A stretch of DNA of 64,000 bases from Planctomycetaceae bacterium (GTDB lineage Bacteria > Planctomycetota > PLA2): contig WYBS01000020.1 in the NCBI GenBank assembly GCA_011525755.1, forward strand, positions 1-64,000, in the 5' to 3' direction. The position numbers and the translations under genes are program-made. The notes under the pieces are model-generated. The model worked only from the letters and a program-made list of their open reading frames with translations, searched no databases and was not told the DNA's origin. Positions 19,401 to 27,366 of the stretch are shown here, piece after piece (positions within the stretch are counted from its first letter, which is position 1; the number at the start of each line of letters is the position of its first letter).

Positions 19401-21431
19401 AAGAAGGAGAACTACCTGTCGATGGTGGGCGGCGACGGCGCCTGCATGGGATGCGGGGAGAAGACGGGGATCCACCTCGTCCTCTCGGCCGTCCACGCGC
19501 TCGTGCTGCCGCGCGTCCGCGAGCACGTGAGGAAGCTCGACGACCTGATCGCGCGCCTCGACGCGAAGGCGCGGCAGATCCTCGCGTCGGACGCGGACCT
19601 CGGCCACCTGACGCCCGCAAGCGCGCAAGCCGTGGACATCCGGCTCGATCCGGCGAAGAAGCAGGTCGTCGAGCGGATCCATCGCACGCTCCGGGACCTG
19701 AAGGACCTCCGTTGGCGCTACGTCGAGGGGCCCGGGGGCAAGGGGCGCGCGGTGACCGCCTTCGCCAACGCGACCGGCTGCTCCTCGGTCTGGGGCAGCA
19801 CCTACCCCTACAACCCCTATCCGTTCCCGTGGGTGAGCCACCTCTTCCAGGACGCGCCCTCGCTCGCGATCGGCCTCTTCGAGGGGCACATGCGCAAGAT
19901 GGCGGACGGCTTCATCGCCGTGCGCCGCGCGGAGCTCGAGCTCGAGGACCGGTACGACGCGAAGGTCCACGAGCCCCTCTTCGCGAGGTTCGACTGGCAG
20001 CAGTTCACGGCCGAGGAGTTCGCGCTCTGCCCCCCGATCTTCGCGGTCGGCGGCGACGGCGCGATGATGGACATCGGGCTCCAGAACCTCTCGCGGATGC
20101 TCGCCTCCGGCAAGCCGATCCGCGTGGTCGTCCTCGACACGCAGGCGTACTCCAACACGGGCGGCCAGGCGAGCACCGGCACCTACACGGGGCAGGACTC
20201 CGCGCTGGCCCCGTTCGGGAAGGAGCACCACGGCAAGGAGGAGACGCGGAAGGAGCTGGCGCTCCTCGCGATCGCCCACCGGAACAGCTACGTCCTCCAG
20301 TCCTCGCAGGCCAACGCGTCGCACCTCCTCGCAGGCGTGCTGCGCGGCCTCCAGGTGCGGCGACCCTCGCTCTTCCTCCTCCACTGCCCCTGCCCGCCGG
20401 AGCATGGCCTCGCCGACCAGGGCGCCACGCGCGCCGCGCGCCTCACGCTCGAGAGCCGCGCCTTCCCGCTCCTCCGGTACGACCCCGATGCCGGGACGAC
20501 GCTCGCCGAGTGCCTGAGCCTCGACGGGAACCCTGCGCCCGACGACACCTGGCCGACCTACGATCTCGCGTACGTGGACGAGGCGGGGGCGAAGCGGACG
20601 CTCACGCTTCCGGTGACGATCGGCGACTGGGCGGCGAGCGAGGGGCGCTTCAAGAAGCACTTCCGCCCGCTCGCGCCGGACCGCGCCGCGGATGCGGTGC
20701 GCTTCGACGAGTACCTGGGGCTCCGGCCGGAGGAGCGCGAAGGGAAGACCCCCTTCCTGACGGTGCTCGGCGAGAAGGGCCGCCTCGAGCGCATCGAGGC
20801 GAGCCCGGACGTCGCGCGCCTCGCGGAGGAGCGGCTCGCGTTCTGGTCGCTCCTGCGCCAGATGGCGGGCAAGGAGCTCGCGCCCGCGGTCCACGAGTCG
20901 GCGAAGCGCGACGCGGAGGCGGAGCTCGCGAAGCGGGTGGAGCAGCTCGAGGCGGAGCACCAGGCGAAGGTCGCGCACCTGAAGGCGGACGTCGCGCGGA
21001 GGCTGGCCGAGGGCCTCCTCCGGGCGGGGAAGGACAAGCGCGTCGAGGAGATCCTCGCGGCGGCGGCGGGGATGACGGTGCCCGTCGCGGTCGCGCCTGC
21101 ACCGCCGAAGGCGGAAAAGGGGGAGGCCCCGGAACCCCCCCCGATCGAGAAGCCGAAGGCGGAGGAGAAGGAGGAGGACCTCGCGATCGAGGCCTACATC
21201 GAGTCGGCGCGCTGCACCTCCTGCAACGAGTGCACGAACATCAACCGGAAGATCTTCGCCTACAACGAGAAGAAGCAGGCCTACGTGAAGGACCCGCGCG
21301 GGGGACCGTACAAAGATATCGTACGCGCGGCGGAGAAGTGCCCGGTCCGGATCATCCACCCCGGCACGCCGCTCGACCCGAACGAGAAGGACCTCGCGAA
21401 GTGGGTCGAGCGGGGGAAGAAGTTCGCGTGA
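16458..21431 (+). CDS. Giant fused pyruvate:ferredoxin oxidoreductase with extra C-terminal ferredoxin domain
   Basis: The product has 1657 residues; ordinary homodimeric enzymes have about 1170-1230. Domain order: pyrimidine-binding alpha (AYPITPATQMGEG near residue 40), gamma (about 489-690, HSVGGWGAITMGKNLA), two cluster motifs CTGCGQCWTQCP (residue 781) and CKGCNICVAVCP (918), and TPP-binding beta (GDGACMGCGEKTG near 990, GGDGAMMDIG near 1198, AYSNTGGQASTGT near 1230). The two cluster motifs lie 137 residues apart, much more than usual. After a charged coiled coil (about 1480-1545) and a Pro-rich linker, a third cluster site CTSCNECTN with a later CPV (about 1585-1635) ends the protein. 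It converts pyruvate plus CoA to acetyl-CoA, reducing ferredoxin, and sits inside the rnf operon. Confidence 0.9.
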   Translation: MRKARNEPLVKYPGTRTCTDGSHAVVAMETAASEAAGAYPITPATQMGEGFAAAHAAGKPNVNGRRLIFFEPEGEHAAAAVTAGMSLVGLRSANFSCGQGIAYMHESLYAAVGKRLTYVLNMACRAMTKQALNVHAGHDDYHAVDDTGFFQLFAKDVQESADLNLIAHRIAELSLNPGICAQDGFLTSHVIETVMLPERDLVKEYLGDPADRIESPTPAQRLVFGDTRRRIPELFDLDYPAMLGVVQNQDAYAQGVAAQRPFYFDHIVELTERAFREYAALTGRRYARADGYRLEDADYVIAGQGSVVSNAEAVVDHLRRTRKLKVGVLNVRMFRPFPADLVAGLLRGRKAVAVLERVDQPLAADPPLLREIRAAMGKALENGRARKETPHAGIPGSSADDIPDFYSGCFGLGSRDLQPGDLVAAVENMLDGGTRRRQFYLGVEFVRKGTKIPKLQIWQEKLLEGYPKLPGLSLPSAGDLDLLPEGAFSFRIHSVGGWGAITMGKNLAVTAADLLSLHVKANPRYGSEKKGQPTTFFATVAKEPIRLNCELRHVDVVLSPDPNVFLHSNPLAGLREGGVLVIQSERAPADFWAALPGFMQREIVAKKLRVYTIDAFRIANEEATDPELRYRMQGTSFLGAFFRAAPLAARHGLEEAKLFEGIKAQVEKSWGHLGGRVVEDNLRVIRRGYDEVRPLEPGPVRDAATEAAANPVMPPSLDVPGAGSGIGNPGRFWEQVCHVYKTGGDGIADPFAALSAIPAATSTIRDMTLVRREVPDFIASKCTGCGQCWTQCPDSAIPGVVNSVEEILDAAVRTAANGRSLERARQASKHVAREAQRLLRSGPFAGFPATLKSAYETVAGKLAPEPQGRTELDKEFAVVAAAVAEFPLAKTAPFFDLPEGKEKGTGGLLSVTVNPEACKGCNICVAVCPDGALVTVKQTDGIVDGLRRNWKLWRNLPDTNDRYVNIASLEEGIGVLPSLLLKKENYLSMVGGDGACMGCGEKTGIHLVLSAVHALVLPRVREHVRKLDDLIARLDAKARQILASDADLGHLTPASAQAVDIRLDPAKKQVVERIHRTLRDLKDLRWRYVEGPGGKGRAVTAFANATGCSSVWGSTYPYNPYPFPWVSHLFQDAPSLAIGLFEGHMRKMADGFIAVRRAELELEDRYDAKVHEPLFARFDWQQFTAEEFALCPPIFAVGGDGAMMDIGLQNLSRMLASGKPIRVVVLDTQAYSNTGGQASTGTYTGQDSALAPFGKEHHGKEETRKELALLAIAHRNSYVLQSSQANASHLLAGVLRGLQVRRPSLFLLHCPCPPEHGLADQGATRAARLTLESRAFPLLRYDPDAGTTLAECLSLDGNPAPDDTWPTYDLAYVDEAGAKRTLTLPVTIGDWAASEGRFKKHFRPLAPDRAADAVRFDEYLGLRPEEREGKTPFLTVLGEKGRLERIEASPDVARLAEERLAFWSLLRQMAGKELAPAVHESAKRDAEAELAKRVEQLEAEHQAKVAHLKADVARRLAEGLLRAGKDKRVEEILAAAAGMTVPVAVAPAPPKAEKGEAPEPPPIEKPKAEEKEEDLAIEAYIESARCTSCNECTNINRKIFAYNEKKQAYVKDPRGGPYKDIVRAAEKCPVRIIHPGTPLDPNEKDLAKWVERGKKFA

Positions 21432-21435
21432 CGCC

Positions 21436-22779
21436 ATGCGCGCGCTGCTGAGGTTCCGCCACGGGGTCCACCCGCCCGAGAGGAAGGAGCGGACCGCCGC
21501 GCTCGAGACGCGGCGGATGCCCTACCCGCCGGAGGTCGTCCTCCCGCTGCGCCAGCACGCGGGCAAGCCGGCGATCCCGCTCGTGAAGGCGGGCGACCGC
21601 GTCGAGCGCGGCGACAAGATCGCCGCCGCGGACGGGTACGTCTCGGTGCCGATCCACGCGTCGGCGACGGGCACGGTCGCGGCGGTCGGGCTCTGGCCGC
21701 ACCCCGACGGCAGCTACGACCAGGCGATCCGGATCGCGGTCGAGCCCTGGTCGGCGCAGGCGGCGCGGCCCCGGCTCGTGCCGGAGTGGCGCGGGCTCTC
21801 GCCGAGGGAGATCGTCGCCGCGGTGCAGGAGGCGGGCGTGGTGGGGCTCGGGGGCGCGGCGTTCCCGACGCACGTGAAGCTCTCGCCGCCGAAGGACAAG
21901 CGGATCGAGGCGCTGGTCGTCAACGGCTGCGAGTGCGAGCCCTACCTCACGACCGACCACCGCACGATGGCCGACTTCCCCGACCGCGTCCTGCTCGGCG
22001 TGCGGCTCATGATGAAGTGCCTCGGCGTCCCGAAGGCGCTCTTCGGCATCGAGCGGAACAAGCCGGACGCGATCGAGGCGATCCGTCGCGCGCTTCCGGG
22101 CGACATCGACGTGGAGGTGCTGCCGCTCACGGTCAAGTACCCGCAGGGCGCCGAGAAGATGCTCATCCAGGCGCTCACGGGCCGCGAGGTGCCGTCGGGC
22201 AAGCTCCCGCTCGACGTCGGCGTGGTCGTCCAGAACGTCGCGTCCGTCGCGACGATCGCGGAGGTCTTCGAGACGGGGCTCCCGCTCGTCGAGCGCATCG
22301 TCACCGTCTCCGGCAACGGCGTCCGGAAGCCCGCGAACCTGATCGTGCCGGTCGGGACCAAGCTCCGGGACCTCCTCGACGCGTGCGGCGGGCTCTCCGA
22401 CGACGCGAGCGAGATCGTCTCGGGCGGCCCGATGATGGGCGTCTCGCAGCGCGACCTCGAAACGCCCGTCTCGAAGGGGACGACGGGCATCCTCGTCCTC
22501 ACCGAGGCGGAGGCGCAGCGGAACCGGACCTACCCGTGCATCCGCTGCGGGCACTGCCTCGACGCCTGCCCGGTCTTCCTCAACCCGCAGCTCCTCGGCA
22601 GCCTCGCGCTCAAGGCGCGCTACGGGGAGATGGAGCCTCTCCACCTCCGCGACTGCATGCTCTGCGGCTGCTGCTCCTACGTGTGCCCGTCGCACATCCC
22701 GCTGTCGCAGATCTTCGCGGCGGCGAAGACGGCGATCCGGAAAGCGAAGACGACCGAACCCGCGAAGGCGCCGGCATGA
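21436..22779 (+). CDS. rnfC: RnfC, NADH-binding subunit of the Rnf complex
   Basis: The 447-residue protein has the RnfC/NuoF-type FMN and NADH region (GGAAFPTHVKL, VNGCECEPYLTTD) and two [4Fe-4S] motifs near the C-terminus, CIRCGHCLDACP and CMLCGCCSYVCP. RnfC exchanges electrons with NAD+ on the cytoplasmic face. It starts 4 bases after the giant oxidoreductase and overlaps rnfD by 4 bases. Length and motif order match standard RnfC without a C-terminal extension. Confidence 0.95.
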   Translation: MRALLRFRHGVHPPERKERTAALETRRMPYPPEVVLPLRQHAGKPAIPLVKAGDRVERGDKIAAADGYVSVPIHASATGTVAAVGLWPHPDGSYDQAIRIAVEPWSAQAARPRLVPEWRGLSPREIVAAVQEAGVVGLGGAAFPTHVKLSPPKDKRIEALVVNGCECEPYLTTDHRTMADFPDRVLLGVRLMMKCLGVPKALFGIERNKPDAIEAIRRALPGDIDVEVLPLTVKYPQGAEKMLIQALTGREVPSGKLPLDVGVVVQNVASVATIAEVFETGLPLVERIVTVSGNGVRKPANLIVPVGTKLRDLLDACGGLSDDASEIVSGGPMMGVSQRDLETPVSKGTTGILVLTEAEAQRNRTYPCIRCGHCLDACPVFLNPQLLGSLALKARYGEMEPLHLRDCMLCGCCSYVCPSHIPLSQIFAAAKTAIRKAKTTEPAKAPA

Positions 22780-23762
22780 GCTACGTCGTCACCGCCTCCC
22801 CGCACCTCCACTCCGGCGACTCGACGCCGAGGATCATGTGGAACGTCGTCCTGAGCCTCGTGCCCGTCGTCGCGGCCGCGGCGTGGTTCTTCGGCCCGAC
22901 GGCGCTGCTGGTCGTCCTCGCCTCCGTCGCGGGGGCGCTCCTCCCCGAGCGCATCTGGGGGCGGCGCTCCGCGACGCGCGACGGATCCGCGGCGATCACG
23001 GGGATCCTCCTCGCGCTGACGCTCCCGCCCGGCATCCCGCTCTGGATGGCCTTCCTCGGCGGGGCGTTCGGGATCATCTTCGGCAAGCTCGTCTTCGGCG
23101 GTCTCGGCCAGAACGTGTTCAACCCGGCGCTCCTCGGCCGTGCGTTCCTGCAGGCCGCCTTCCCCGTCGCGATCACGACATGGCCCGTGGCGGGAGGACC
23201 GTGGTGGGGGCTCCGGGGGGACACGTTCGCGATCCCGTTCGCGAGTCCGCAGCCGCTCGACACGGTCACGGCGGCGACGCCGCTCGGCCTCATGAAGTTC
23301 GAGCACAAGGGGACGCCGCTCTGGGATCTCATGCTCGGAACGACCGGCGGGAGCCTCGGCGAGACCGCGGCGCTCGTGATCCTCCTGTGCGGGGGCTACC
23401 TGGCGCTCCGGAACTACCTCAACTGGCGGATCCCGGCGTCGATCTTCCTCTCGGTCGCGATCTTCAGCGGCGTCCTCCACCTCCTCGACGCGTCGCGCTA
23501 TCCCGGCCCGCTCTTCATGATCTTCTCCGGCGGCGTCGTGCTCGGCGCGGTGTTCATGGCGACCGACATGGTGACGTCCCCGGTGACGCACGGGGGCTGC
23601 TACGTCTTCGGCGCGGGGATCGGGCTCCTCGTCGTCGCGATCCGCGTCTGGGGCGGCCTCGCGGAGGGCGTGATGTACGCGATCCTCCTCATGAACGCCG
23701 TCGTTCCTTCGATCAACCGGATCACGCAGCCGCGCGTCTTCGGCACGAGGGAGGCCGCATGA
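22776..23762 (+). CDS. rnfD: RnfD, flavin-bearing membrane subunit
   Basis: The start lies in the ATGA overlap with rnfC; the protein has 328 residues with about nine membrane spans. The block DTVTAATPLG contains the Thr expected to carry covalently bound FMN, and GQNVFNPALLGRAF and FMATDMVTSP are family signatures. RnfD carries electrons through the membrane and belongs to the ion-translocating core. ApbE, encoded at the end of the operon, would attach its FMN. Confidence 0.95.
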   Translation: MSYVVTASPHLHSGDSTPRIMWNVVLSLVPVVAAAAWFFGPTALLVVLASVAGALLPERIWGRRSATRDGSAAITGILLALTLPPGIPLWMAFLGGAFGIIFGKLVFGGLGQNVFNPALLGRAFLQAAFPVAITTWPVAGGPWWGLRGDTFAIPFASPQPLDTVTAATPLGLMKFEHKGTPLWDLMLGTTGGSLGETAALVILLCGGYLALRNYLNWRIPASIFLSVAIFSGVLHLLDASRYPGPLFMIFSGGVVLGAVFMATDMVTSPVTHGGCYVFGAGIGLLVVAIRVWGGLAEGVMYAILLMNAVVPSINRITQPRVFGTREAA

Positions 23763-24340
23763 ACGGCCCCCCGGCCCCCCCCGCATCCTCCCCGGGACGG
23801 CTCGTCTCCACCCTCGCGGGCGCGGGCGCGCTCGCGGGCTTCCTCCTCGTCGTCGCGTTCCAGGCGACGCAGCCGACCATCGCGGCGCACAAGGAGGAGA
23901 TGCTCAAGCGGGCGGTCCTCGAGGTGCTCAGGGAGCCGGCGCGGTTCGAGCCGCTCGATGTCGCCGGCGAGCGCGTCTATGCGGGCTACGACGCGGCGGG
24001 CAAGCGCGTCGGCTACGCGATCGTCGCCGCGGCGCCCGGCTTCGCCGACACGGTGAAGGTGATCTTCGGCTACGACCCCGTCACGCGAAGGCTGCTCGGG
24101 ATGAAGGTGCTCGAGAGCAAGGAGACGCCCGGCCTCGGCGACAAGATCGAGCAGGAGCCCTTCGTGCGCGAGTTCGAGGGGGCGATGACGCCTCTTGCCG
24201 GGGTGAAGGGTGGGGGCGCGGGGGAGGGGATCGACATGATCACGGGTGCGACGATCTCGTCGCGCACGGTGATCGGGATCATCAACCGCGCGCTCGAGCG
24301 GCTCGGCCCCGTACTCGAGCGCGAGGAGGCCCGGGGATGA
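23759..24340 (+). CDS. rnfG: RnfG, covalent-FMN subunit
   Basis: This 193-residue protein has one N-terminal span and a domain outside the membrane that ends in ITGATISSRTV, the site where FMN is bound to Thr through a phosphoester. ESKETPGLGDKI is also typical of RnfG/NqrC. It overlaps rnfD and rnfE by 4 bases each. A tract of four G-runs (24208-24229) lies inside the coding sequence and encodes the loop GVKGGGAGEG just before the FMN site. Confidence 0.94.
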   Translation: MNGPPAPPASSPGRLVSTLAGAGALAGFLLVVAFQATQPTIAAHKEEMLKRAVLEVLREPARFEPLDVAGERVYAGYDAAGKRVGYAIVAAAPGFADTVKVIFGYDPVTRRLLGMKVLESKETPGLGDKIEQEPFVREFEGAMTPLAGVKGGGAGEGIDMITGATISSRTVIGIINRALERLGPVLEREEARG

Positions 24341-24966
24341 AGACGGACGACGTGGTCCGCGGTATCTGGCGCGAGAACCCGGTGCTCGTGCAGCTCCTCG
24401 GCCTCTGCCCGACGCTCGCGGTGACGAACTCGGTCGCGAACAGCCTCGCGATGGGGGTCGCGACCTTCTTCGTCCTCTGCGGCTCCTCCGTGCTCGTCTC
24501 GCTCGTGCGGAAGCTCGTGCCGAACGCGGTGCGCATCTCGACCTTCATCCTGATCATCGCGACCTTCGTGTCGATCGCGGACATGGCGCTCGAGGCGCTC
24601 GTGCCGGGCGTGCACAAGGCGCTCGGCGCGTTCATCGCGCTGATCGTCGTCAACTGCATCATCCTCGGCCGGCAGGAGGCCTTCGCGTCGCGGAACACGG
24701 TCTCCCGGTCCCTGATGGACGCCGTCGGGAGCGGTTTCGGCTTCATGATCACGCTGCTGCTGATGGGCGCCGTGCGGGAGGTGCTCGGGAGCGGGTCGTT
24801 CCTCGGCGTCCCGCTCTTCGGCAAGTCGTACGAGCCGTGGGTGTTCATGATCCTGCCGCCGGGCGGGTTCCTGACGCTCGGCCTGCTGCTGCTCGCGAAG
24901 AGCTGGTGGCATGCGCGGCAGGAGCGCGCGGCGGCGCCTGCCGGCGCGCCGAAGGAGGCCGCGTGA
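24337..24966 (+). CDS. rnfE: RnfE, membrane subunit
   Basis: This 209-residue protein has six membrane spans. It carries the family signatures ENPVLVQLLGLCPTLAVT near the N-terminus, with the conserved Cys of the symmetric RnfA/RnfE pair, and VNCIILGRQEAFAS. RnfE and RnfA together hold a membrane iron-sulfur centre and form part of the ion pathway. It overlaps rnfG by 4 bases and rnfA by 1 base. Confidence 0.95.
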   Translation: MKTDDVVRGIWRENPVLVQLLGLCPTLAVTNSVANSLAMGVATFFVLCGSSVLVSLVRKLVPNAVRISTFILIIATFVSIADMALEALVPGVHKALGAFIALIVVNCIILGRQEAFASRNTVSRSLMDAVGSGFGFMITLLLMGAVREVLGSGSFLGVPLFGKSYEPWVFMILPPGGFLTLGLLLLAKSWWHARQERAAAPAGAPKEAA

Positions 24967-25544
24967 TGGGGCACCTCTTCTGGATCCTCCTCTCCGCGAT
25001 GGTCGTGAACAACTTCACGCTCACGCTCTTCCTCGGCCTCTGCCCCTTCCTCGGCGTGTCGGGGCGGATCGCGACCGCGCTCCGGATGGGGCTCGCGAAC
25101 ATCTTCGTGCTCGTCGTCACGTCGTTCAGCGCCTGGTTCCTCAACCGGTTCGTGCTCGTCCACGCGCCCTACCTGCGGCTGATCTCGTTCATCGTGGTGA
25201 TCGCGTCGCTCGTGCAGGTGGTCGAGATGGCGGTGAAGAAACTCTCGCCCGCGCTCTTCCGCGCCCTCGGCATCTACCTGCCGCTGATCACGACGAACTG
25301 CGCGATCCTCGGGCTCGCGATCTTCCAGACGAACCGCGGGTACGGGCTCCTGGAGGGCCTCTTCTTCGCGCTCGGCGCGGGCCTCGGGCTCACGCTCGCG
25401 CTCACGCTGATGGCCTCGATCCGCGAGGACGTCGAGCGCGCGGACGTGCCGAAGCTCCTCCGGACGCAGGCGCTCGTGCTCTTCATCGCGGGGAGCCTCT
25501 CGCTCGCGTTCATGGGCTTCGCGGGCCTCGGGAGCGCGTCGTGA
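24966..25544 (+). CDS. rnfA: RnfA, membrane subunit
   Basis: The start is ATG 24966, forming a TGATG junction with rnfE. The 192-residue protein has six spans and the RnfA signatures NNFTLTLFLGLCPFLGVS and ITTNCAILGLAIF, each with the conserved Cys that mirrors RnfE. It completes the set of six Rnf subunits (B, C, D, G, E, A) in this operon. The next microprotein gene begins in its stop codon. Confidence 0.95.
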   Translation: MGHLFWILLSAMVVNNFTLTLFLGLCPFLGVSGRIATALRMGLANIFVLVVTSFSAWFLNRFVLVHAPYLRLISFIVVIASLVQVVEMAVKKLSPALFRALGIYLPLITTNCAILGLAIFQTNRGYGLLEGLFFALGAGLGLTLALTLMASIREDVERADVPKLLRTQALVLFIAGSLSLAFMGFAGLGSAS

Positions 25545-25693
25545 CGGCGATCCTCGCGATCCTCGGCGTCTCGGCGCTCTTCGCGCTCTCCGCGTTCGTC
25601 GCGGGGCGCCGTTCCTGCGATCGCGGCGAATGCGGCGATTGCCGCGGCTGCGGCTGGTGGAAGGAGACGGACCATGTCCCGGATCGATCGTAG
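25541..25693 (+). CDS. 50-residue Cys-rich membrane microprotein after rnfA
   Basis: The start is GTG 25541 in a GTGA overlap with rnfA, and the end overlaps apbE by 20 bases, so it is embedded in the operon. Residues 2-22 form one hydrophobic span (ILGVSALFALSAFVAG). A short tail follows with four Cys in RRSCDRGECGDCRGCGWW. Size, topology and Cys-rich tail recall NqrM, the maturation factor that supplies iron to the related Na+-NQR complex, and FeoB-associated Cys-rich proteins. Homology cannot be shown by eye at this length. A role in loading the RnfA/RnfE iron centre is an inference from position and form. Confidence 0.65.
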   Translation: MTAILAILGVSALFALSAFVAGRRSCDRGECGDCRGCGWWKETDHVPDRS

Positions 25694-26633
25694 GACCTTC
25701 CTCGCGCTCGGGGCGGGCGCCTTCGCGGTCGCGATGACGCCCTTCGCCCTCGGGGGCAGGCGGCGGCTCTTCCGGCGCACGATCCCGGTGATGGGGACGA
25801 TCGCCGAGGTCGCGGTCGTCCACGACGACGCGACGCTGGCGCAGCAGGCGATGGACGCCGCGTTCGCGGAGCTCCGCGCGGTGGACGCCGCGATGAGCCG
25901 GTTCTCGGCCGCAAGCGACGTCGGCCGGCTGAATGCCCTCGGGGCGGGGGGGCCGGTCCCGGTGTCGCCGGAGACCGCGCGCGTCCTCGAGGAGGCGCTC
26001 CGCTGGGCGCGGGCGACGGACGGGCGGTTCGACCCGTGCCTCGGCCTCGCGACCGGGCTCTGGGACGTGAACCGGCGCCAGGCGCCGCCGGCTGCGGAGG
26101 CCGTGGGGCGCCTCGCGGGCCGCCGCCTCTACCGGGCGCTCGAGCTGGACACGTGGCGGGGCTCGCCCGTCGCGTGCTTCGCGGACAGGGACGTCGCGGT
26201 GGACCTCGGCGGCATCGCGAAGGGCCATGCCGTGGACCGCGCGGTCGCCGCGCTCCGGGCGCAAGGGATCGACCGCGCGTTCGTGAACGCGGGCGGCGAT
26301 CTCTACGCGATGGGCGCGTCGGAGGACCATGACCCGTGGCAGGTCGGCATCCAGCTTGCGAGCGACCCCTCGCGCATCGGGCGCGTGATCGCGGTCGAGG
26401 ACGCTGCCGTGGCGACGTCGGGCGACTACCTCCAGGGATTCCGCTTCGGCGGCCGTCGCTACCACCACATCCTCGACCCGGTTTCGGGCGAGCCGTGGCG
26501 GACGGACGGGAAGAGCCTCACGATCGTCGCGGACCGCTGCATCGACGCGGACGCGGCAGCGACGGCCTTCTTCGGCGCGTCCGATCCCGGCGCGGCGCTC
26601 CGGCGCGCGGAACCGCGCGCCCGGGTCGCGTGA
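25674..26633 (+). CDS. apbE: ApbE, FAD:protein FMN transferase
   Basis: This 319-residue protein begins with a Tat-like signal (RRTFLALGAGAF, arginines 6-7). It has the ApbE motifs VDLGGIAKGHAVDRA, NAGGDLYAMG, and HHILDPVSGEP near the Mg-binding region, plus a C-terminal DADAAATAFF. The enzyme transfers FMN from FAD to a Thr of its targets. The targets are almost surely RnfD and RnfG of the same operon. It closes the operon. Confidence 0.94.
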   Translation: MSRIDRRTFLALGAGAFAVAMTPFALGGRRRLFRRTIPVMGTIAEVAVVHDDATLAQQAMDAAFAELRAVDAAMSRFSAASDVGRLNALGAGGPVPVSPETARVLEEALRWARATDGRFDPCLGLATGLWDVNRRQAPPAAEAVGRLAGRRLYRALELDTWRGSPVACFADRDVAVDLGGIAKGHAVDRAVAALRAQGIDRAFVNAGGDLYAMGASEDHDPWQVGIQLASDPSRIGRVIAVEDAAVATSGDYLQGFRFGGRRYHHILDPVSGEPWRTDGKSLTIVADRCIDADAAATAFFGASDPGAALRRAEPRARVA

Positions 26634-26706
26634 CATGCGCCGCCGCGGGCGCGGGCGGCATGGCCCTCGCCGACGGCAGGTGCGCGTTGGAATCGGCGAT
26701 CGAGAG

Positions 26707-27144
26707 ATGGAGAGAGTCGGACACCTCGCGCGCGGCATCTACCGCGTGCGCCGCAGGAAGCTGCGCGGGCCGGCCCTCCATTACGGTGTCCTGAGCGTCG
26801 GCGTCCTTGATCCGGGTGTCGTCGAGGTGATCGACCTCGACAGGAAGGGATTCGGCCGCCGGGATCTCCAGGAATGGGCGCATGGAAAGGACGTCGAGGT
26901 CGTCGGCCAGTGCCCCGACCACGAGATCCCGACCGCTCTCGCGCGGCTGCGGGAAGCGATCGAGAACGGCGGCGGCTACCGTCTCTTCAGGAACAACTGC
27001 GAGCACTTCGCGACGTGGGTCGTGGCGGGCGTCCACAAGAGCGCGCAGGTGGACGGTGCCGCGGACGTCGCGGTGGTCGTGGGAGCCGCGGCGCTGGCGG
27101 TCGGCGGCATCGCCCTCCTCGTCGCCGTGACGCGCAAGAGCTGA
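26707..27144 (+). CDS. LRAT-like (permuted NlpC/P60) protein with C-terminal membrane span
   Basis: From the ATG at 26707 the protein has 145 residues. It has the two hallmarks of the LRAT fold: His25 in LHYGVL and Cys98 in NNCEHFATWV. It ends in a hydrophobic span (VVVGAAALAVGGIALLVAV) and a basic tail. LRAT-family enzymes are thiol acyltransferases or hydrolases; the substrate here is unknown. An alternative ATG at 26635 would add 24 mostly basic residues. Neither start has a convincing ribosome-binding site. It follows apbE but is probably not part of that pathway. Confidence 0.7.
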   Translation: MERVGHLARGIYRVRRRKLRGPALHYGVLSVGVLDPGVVEVIDLDRKGFGRRDLQEWAHGKDVEVVGQCPDHEIPTALARLREAIENGGGYRLFRNNCEHFATWVVAGVHKSAQVDGAADVAVVVGAAALAVGGIALLVAVTRKS

Positions 27145-27179
27145 GCTTGGGAACAAACGCTGCTGGCTCCGGCCGACTG

Positions 27180-27197
27180 CGAAGCCGCCCGGCTTCG
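27180..27197 (+). terminator. Hairpin downstream of the LRAT-like gene
   Basis: A perfect 8-base inverted repeat, CGAAGCCG-CC-CGGCTTCG, begins 36 bases after the stop codon at 27144. No U-run follows, so if it ends transcription it is not a classical intrinsic terminator; it may stabilise the 3' end. Confidence 0.4.
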
Positions 27198-27366
27198 GCG
27201 CGCCGCCTCGCCGGGTTTCTCCGTCACGGAGCCGACTTCGGGCGCTGCGCGCGCGCCCTGTTCCCGTTCCGGGACACGGACGACCGGATCGCGGGAGGCG
27301 TGCGCGGACACGAGGCCGATTCGGCGCCGCGACGGCCGCGCCTGCTTCATGCCGCCGCGGTGCGGT

